DNA of 64,000 nt from NCBI GenBank assembly GCA_032622095.1, contig CP136061.1, forward strand, positions 135,181,587-135,245,586, read 5' to 3'. Position numbers and translations under genes: made by a program. This DNA comes from Siphonodentalium dalli. Taxonomy: Eukaryota > Mollusca > Scaphopoda > Gadilida > Siphonodentaliidae. Each line of letters begins with the position of its first letter. Positions within the stretch are counted from its first letter, which is position 1. Below are positions 58,123 through 64,000 of the stretch, piece by piece. The notes beneath the pieces were generated by a model. It ran no database searches, was not told the origin of the DNA, and saw only the letters and a program-made list of their open reading frames with translations.

Positions 58123-58427
58123 TATGTTGTTTGTGATGGGTTAATGATAAACTTAATGTTGCAATTACTTTGAGGTGTAACCATAAATGAACAGACTAGT
58201 AGGTTTGAGTTGTAACTAGCCGCACGACTAATGAGCGCTATAACATTAACATGTTCACAACACTGTGTAGTTCTGTTTAATGCACACTCCGAAGATTGTA
58301 GCTTATAATATTATGAAATTTAGCATTTAACAGAAGAAACCATTACTTTAGGGAGACTACATGTACATGTATATACCTCATAATAATGAAAACCTTTTCT
58401 GTTAGTCATGGACGTTGTCAACGTAAC

Positions 58428-58800
58428 CTGTTTGTATTGTCCAATGACTAGACATACTCTTTATTGAACGTGTTGATATAGTACCTTCTGTATTTTCCGA
58501 ATATAAACCAGTGCGTGTGCAATAAATAGATATGACACAAGCGTACGTGTGAACTGGTTAACGTAATTGCGCGTGTTGGGTGTGTCAAGATGGTAAAACG
58601 AGGTAGATTGTACATGTAGCTTGTGGAATACTGAAATTTAGGTCGATATTGCTTTATATAATAATCGGTTTGTATTGTCAAAGGACAAGACAATCTTTTG
58701 TATTGAATGTTTTGAAATATTCTGTATTTTGCTGTATTTCGCAAAAATAATTCAATGGGTGTGCAATAAAACACAGGCAGCGCTATTGACCAAGCAATAT
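58428..58800 (+). repeat. Direct repeat, ~241-bp spacing
   Basis: 'gtttgtattgtc.aa.gac' to 'gtgtgcaataaa' occurs at 58428 and 58669. The long minus-strand frame across it (58855-58448, 135 codons) shows no domain and spans the repeat. Low confidence as a gene. Confidence 0.55.
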
Positions 58801-58834
58801 AAGGATGCAATACGGCCATCTGAACACAGCTTAC

Positions 58835-58863
58835 TACATGTACATACATGTACATACATGTAT
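58835..58863 (+). repeat. acatgtacat microsatellite
   Basis: Three units of a 10-bp acatgtacat repeat. Confidence 0.75.
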
Positions 58864-58869
58864 ACTACA

Positions 58870-59275
58870 CATCAATAATATTTTCAAGGATATCTTATAT
58901 GTGGTAGCCAGAATGCAATGACACTTTGAGAAGAAAATCTCTTATATGTGACCAATTAACATATCTTATATAAACTAATGATATGGTGAGTGGCTACATG
59001 CGTGAATGAACAGTAATTAAATGGGAAGAGTCAACTTTCTAAAAATCACTGGGTTCCCAAGAGGGAACATGTTCACGTATGTTGGACATGGTCAATGATT
59101 GAATTCTTGGTTAACAACCTTTTCAGGTGGACCTCTCCATGGTGACTTGGCATCAAAGGGAGACTCGCATATATAAGAGAATGCACTGGATCAGGATCTT
59201 TAATGATACAACAGCACAGCTCCCATCATGAAATGGTTATATACCATATTCTAGCCAATAAGATGTATCTTTCAT
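58870..59275. other. Unassigned stretch
   Basis: 'tatcttatat' motifs near 58890 and 58966. No gene. Confidence 0.35.
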
Positions 59276-59996
59276 TTAAAGGTGCACAATCGGATTAAAC
59301 GCACCTAAATTACTATTTCGGGGGTAAAATATATTTGATTCGAGTCGAGGAACCCACCCATCAAAGCTCTAAGTTATCATGCAGATATAAATATTTTTTT
59401 TCACGACATCGACTATTAGGCGGCCTGGCAAATAGTCAAATGATCTTCTTCCAGAAATATATAGACATGCGCAGATATCGTCACGAGAGTTAAAAATGTC
59501 ACACAATGTCACAGTTCGTTGTGACTTTGATTGGTGATCAATGCTATCGCAAATTAACATCGGAAGACAACACAATGAAAAGTAACATCGGCAACAACAA
59601 ATAAGATATATAGTGATAGTTGATGTACGGATACATAACATATTCTTATTTACAAATCGGAAAGCATGCTTTAGTCATGCAAATAGACATGTTATATAAC
59701 AGCATGCCGGTTACACGTTTGTTTACATTTGTGAAGACATGTGTGGGGAATTGCACTAAAAATATGGGCATCACCATATATGGAAGTTGAAAACCACATC
59801 TGCTTGTCGTACAAACCGTAAAAAAAAAATATTATAGGACTTTTTTGGCAAATATGATATCGTGCTTGGTATTGTTGTGAGTATTCATTGGTACATTGTA
59901 ATATGCCAATTTGGATTACTAAATCGGCTTTTGGTTAAATTCTGTTGTTGTAACTGGATGGTATGGGTATAATCAAATCGAATTGTGTACCTTTAA
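59276..59996. mobile_element. TTAA-flanked MITE, longer relative of 8347-8813
   Basis: TTAA at 59276-59279 and 59993-59996. The left end is aggtgcacaatcggattaaa and the right end, reverse complemented, is aggtacacaattcgatttga. It shares 'gggggtaaaatatatttgat', 'cgaggaacccacccatcaaa' and 'gctct' with the other copies. A 90-codon minus-strand frame (59641-59369) is Cys-rich but unrecognised. Confidence 0.75.
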
Positions 59997-60365
59997 TACA
60001 GTGAAGGTAGAAATATGCAAATGAAGGAATGAGTAGATGACTAAATGAATCATTTATTAACTCTTGGACCCCATCATGGGCTATGAAACTACAAATGTGA
60101 ATATAAAGACAAATGACAATGGTATTGACATTTGACAACATTGTGAACATGGAAAAAAACAACCAAAATATGTGTAAATTACAATGAAGTTGAATGAACA
60201 TTATTGACATGCCATGGCTGTTTGATAGTTTTCTCAACTTTGTGGAGCAAATAATTGAAGATTAACTCATTTATAGCCATGGAAATGTTTTTCATGAGGT
60301 ACTGTATATAAACGTTCTAACTGCAGGAATAAAGTAGGGCATCCCAAAATTAATACCCGGTACTA
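59997..60365. other. Unassigned stretch
   Basis: A 100-codon minus-strand frame (60237-59935) overlaps the end of the preceding MITE and has no domain. Confidence 0.35.
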
Positions 60366-60626
60366 TTAACCCTTTCTCTACCAAATGCTCATTGACGAGT
60401 AGTCATCCTGACCTTTAGGAAATGTTCAGAAAATAAGTTCAACAAATGACCTCAGGTCTTTGTTAAATTTATTATCTGAACATTTCTCACCAATGAATAG
60501 GATTCTTTATTCACTTTCTTTATCTGCTGTCTGCTTTTATTTCCTAAACATCCCTATAGATAATCAATATCTTCCAATGTAGTTTTAGAACTGATGGGAG
60601 AATACATTTAGTAATGAAAGGGTTAA
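60366..60626. mobile_element. Intact TTAA 'CCCTTTC' MITE, 261 bp
   Basis: TTAA at both ends (60366-60369 and 60623-60626). The left end is ccctttctctaccaaatgct and the right end, reverse complemented, is ccctttcattactaaatgta. The interior hairpin is 'aatgttcagaaaataagttc' paired with 'aaatttattatctgaacatt'. TTAA target plus CCC-start fits piggyBac-type ends (inference). Confidence 0.8.
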
Positions 60627-60864
60627 TAAAGGCCTTTGTAGACTTTCAAGTCGCGCACCATCTGTGATTTCGAGTCTGGCGTTGCAATAGAACAAACATA
60701 ATATCATTGAGGTATTCATATGGGACGCACTGCGAGCTCTGCAATGAAAGCATTAAACACAACAATAGGACAACACTGTAATTGGAGGTCGCAATCGGCG
60801 CGTTGACTATTGCAGAGATACCAGAATATATGTCAAAGCTGGTCGAGTTAACATTGTGGTTGCT

Positions 60865-61317
60865 GTAAAGATGCATAATCCAATTAAGCGCCCCTCAATT
60901 ACTATTTACTTGGATTCGGGGGTAAAATATATTTGATATGAGTCGACGAAACCACCTATCAAAGCTCAAGAGCTATTAGATATCGATTTTTGAAATCTAT
61001 TATTTTTCACCATCGAGAATTATTATTGGATCAGTAAACAGTTGATGAGCCAACGGTCTCAGACCAAATTGCAGATGAAGATGGATGACTCTAAAATCAA
61101 GAGGCTTTCTGTCGAAAATAAGACCAAATTTCGTCAAAACAACATGTTGATAAAAAACACAAATGAATCGGGCAATTTTATACTACATGTGACAGTGGTT
61201 AGTATTATTTTTGGGCAATTAATCGATTCTGATAACTGAAGCGGCATTCCTAAAAATGTTGTTATTGTTGGAATCTGATTACATGGGGACCATTGAATCG
61301 GATTGAGTACCTTTTGA
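60865..61317. mobile_element. Degraded TTAA-type MITE, relative of 8347-8813
   Basis: The left end is agatgcataatccaattaag; the right end, reverse complemented, is aaggtactcaatccgattca. Flanks GTAA and TTGA are decayed TTAA. Interior text 'gggggtaaaatatatttgat' and 'cagatgaagatggatgactc' is shared with the copy at 8.35 kb (inverted there). Confidence 0.7.
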
Positions 61318-62560
61318 TTATTTTATAATATTTAAATCTACTGCTATGGTTTTGTTTCGCTAACCAACATGTCTATTTGAAGTTTGTGTATATCCGTAAA
61401 TTTATCAAGCAGGATGAACATTTGAAATATTTTTATAAGAGTGATCTTCAGCCAATCATATGGTCAAAAATGAGAGAGCTCGATCCTGTCTGTATTAATC
61501 TTTGCTTGATTTGTGGTAACAATAATACAAAACATTTAGAAGATATTACAATAAACAGAATAAAAACTGGAAATTATAGGTGATTGAAAGCCAAGTTTTG
61601 GTCTAGAGGACTTGCATCAGTTCCATAAATGAGGTAGAGCAATTTCAAAAGATAACTGGGCCTCTGTCATGAAGTATCAATCATCGTCATGATAATTAGA
61701 AAAGAGGAGGCCTAGTTTTGAATATGAAATAGGTGAATGTTGAAAGTGTTGATAGCTTAATCAGAGTGGAATAATCCGAATTTCTCCATTTTATATAATA
61801 TATAATAAGAGCTACTGTGATTTGTACACGCTCAGTTTCGGACAAAAATTGATGAACAATCATTTATATATTTTTTTTAATTTATATCCTGGTAAATTCC
61901 TGATTTTTAAAGAGACCCATAATTTCCCGACAAAATTGTTATTCAGAAATATAAACCGCACATTAAGGAGCGATATTGAAGTTATAACATCAGAATATAT
62001 AATGAAAAGCAACGCGGCTTTCACAAACATCGTATATTAAGTTTTTTCTCACAAGTAAATATTGACACTTTGGTAAATTTTCCAGAGCATATTAATTTGG
62101 TATACAAGTAAAATTTACCAGTATATTTCAATCTGGGATGTGACAAAAGTCAAAAAGGCCTTTTTGTTGATATCAAAAAGCTCTGGTTAGTGGATAAGTT
62201 ATCTACAGACACATACATTTTTTGTCTGGTAACTAATTGGTTACCAAACCAGAAATTTGGCTATATAATATATTGTTGACATAATGCATAACACTAGTTT
62301 TGTAAATATACAAATGGGCCGGTCCCATTAAGGCATATACAGGTACACTGTAAACAAGAACAGAATGTATTGAAATATAAAATGACAAAGAGATAACAGT
62401 AATTAACCTGCTAAAATTCATAATAAGATGGAATAAACTGGTACTGATACAAGTATATCAATATCTATGGATATTAACATTGTTACATGTACATTCTTGG
62501 ATTATCATGGTCATCATGTGGTCTCAAAGTTGGTGAGGATAAAAAAATAAAAAGGCAGAT
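61318..62560. other. Unassigned AT-rich stretch
   Basis: Frames at 61377-61583 and 61822-62040 encode Lys/Ile/Asn-rich peptides with no recognisable domain. No splice context to suggest exons. Confidence 0.4.
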
Positions 62561-63640
62561 TTGGAAAAAATAGAGAGGAAAAAACAAACATGCATACCAA
62601 ATTTCATTCCATTCAGTCAACATTAATGACTGTTATCTTCCAGAAACCAAGAATACCCTATTGTTCAAAGTCGATAAAGGTCGGTACAAAATGTACCACC
62701 AGTTAAATTTAGCCGAAGGAAGCGAGCATCAAACTTGATATGTACTTTATGGTTTCAAACATGCATACCAGGGCTCGTTTTACATGGATTCATATTGCAA
62801 TTTGCGATGCAATATCTGCTAACCAATTTACAATGAAAAAACATGTAATGGTAGGGAATGCTATACAAAATCTACCCAATGTTGCAAAATGCTACACAAA
62901 TCAAAAAAATTAAATCGACCCCTGCATACCAAATTTCATTCAGTCAACATTAATTAAACTAAGTTAATAACATCAGCACATAAGCACAACTAGATGCCAA
63001 TATGAAGAGATATATATATAAATTAAAATCAAATAATGGCTGCTGACGGCCATGAATTTGATGGCTCCCATATAATGCAGTCTTGAGGTCAGGGATGTGA
63101 TCTACAGGGTGTGCGAAAGGATTTTAGTCATGAAATGAGTAAAATTCAAGGTGGCTGCCGGCTCATGTTTTTCATTGAAAATTGTTCAATTCGATAGCGC
63201 CCATATAGAGGTGATCATAAATATGCCAGTAAACTTTCAAAACAATAATTATACAATTATGGATGGATTAATGCCGATGGATTAATGCCGATGTATTAAA
63301 ATTTGATATTCATGGCAACTGGCAGCCATGTTCTTAAACAAATTACGGAAAAAAAGGGAGGCTCCCATCTCGAGGTCACCCTGAAGATCCTTTTGAAGTT
63401 TGGTGACGATTGGATGAGTGATGTTAACTGTAGGCTGTGCTAACGGAAATTTTTGACAGATGCCCTGATGGATGGACGCCCGCCCATGGCAATAGCTAAA
63501 ACTTGACTACTTTGTCAAGTTGAGCAAAAAATGGCAGTCAGACTCAAAGATCGATCTTGACTTGTATTTTGTGGTAGTGAACACACATACATACCAAATT
63601 TCATTCCATTTGGTTGAGTAGAACTAACAATATCATCCGG
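62561..63640 (+). repeat. Degenerate 'gcccatatagagg' / 'ataccaaatttcatt' repeats
   Basis: 'cataccaaatttcatt' recurs near 62592, 62925 and 63590. Units with 'ggctgctgacggccatg', 'gatagcgcccat' and 'gaggctcccatctcgaggtc' fill 63030-63480. A hairpin-like end, 'aatagctaaaacttgac', lies near 63492. Same family as 37441-38932. Confidence 0.6.
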
Positions 63641-64000
63641 AAATGAGATATGAAAACATAATAAGTCCCGTTTTAAAAATGGGTGTATAAAAACAAGGTA
63701 AACTCTTATTAAGGCCCACAGAACAGTTAAGAGGTAACAACGTGTTCAGAATATAATTGGTCATTTACTGTGCCATGGACCTTCATATATGCAATTACAT
63801 GATCTGTTTTTTCAATATATATTTCATATTAAACGCCTTTATATTTTAACATGAGACCATGTTATTGTGATTATAGAAGAGGCACACAATTCCAGTGTCT
63901 CTCTCTATATCACTCAATTATAACAAAAGATTAAATTTTCAAAGTTGGAAATTTTAAGTTTCATAGCAAGAAGGTAGACGGTTCAGTAGTAAATTAATTG
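63641..64000. other. Unassigned right edge
   Basis: AT-rich sequence with no recognisable feature. Confidence 0.35.

Noticed and set aside
58448-58855. 135-codon minus-strand frame
   Set aside because: Spans a direct repeat and a microsatellite; no domain, and amino-acid composition looks like translated non-coding DNA.

Overview
Eukaryotic nuclear DNA, most likely from a marine lophotrochozoan and possibly a mollusc. The grounds are AT-rich, gene-poor sequence, an intron-bearing SLC46-type transporter exon with consensus splice sites, a decayed L1-like LINE, many TTAA-type and foldback MITEs, and gggagataactct-type motifs that I associate with mollusc repeats. The species call is an inference. 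Only one convincing host gene is present; most other open frames lie in repeats.

Left (1-12.8 kb): short tandem repeats and old repeat families (1-5.3 kb); one large minus-strand exon of a major-facilitator transporter of the SLC46 family (7512-6339), whose last membrane segments must lie on exons I could not find here; a TTAA-flanked MITE inserted inside a second TTAA-flanked element (8.13-8.85 kb); and a 5'-truncated, frameshifted L1-like LINE (10.35-12.80 kb).

Centre (12.8-33.2 kb): the most striking structure. Segment A (about 12.88-16.77 kb) is an inverted copy of 29.27-33.16 kb, and 17.33-17.79 kb is an inverted copy of 27.29-27.74 kb. Between these arms sits an 8 kb minisatellite (19.26-27.24 kb; 41-43 bp unit, roughly 185 copies) with higher-order repeats and one inverted unit at its right end. 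The arms contain a second, degenerate 42-bp array, a 173-bp foldback MITE, and decayed copies of a protein with an HxFTGNDY...FFRKGK motif, which may be a PIN/XPG-like nuclease domain.

Right centre (28.40-49.81 kb): a head-to-tail duplication of a 10.6-10.8 kb unit (B1 and B2), about 99% identical by eye, with a few informative indels. It is either a recent segmental duplication or two haplotypes assembled in tandem.

Right (49.8-64 kb): 164-bp and 161-bp tandem repeats, two nested inverted-repeat pairs (51.30/57.28 kb and 54.38/56.71 kb) enclosing a 1.4 kb element with a terminal inverted repeat, more TTAA MITEs (59.28, 60.37 and 60.87 kb) and degenerate interspersed repeats. I found no convincing tRNA, rRNA, CRISPR or complete protein-coding gene.
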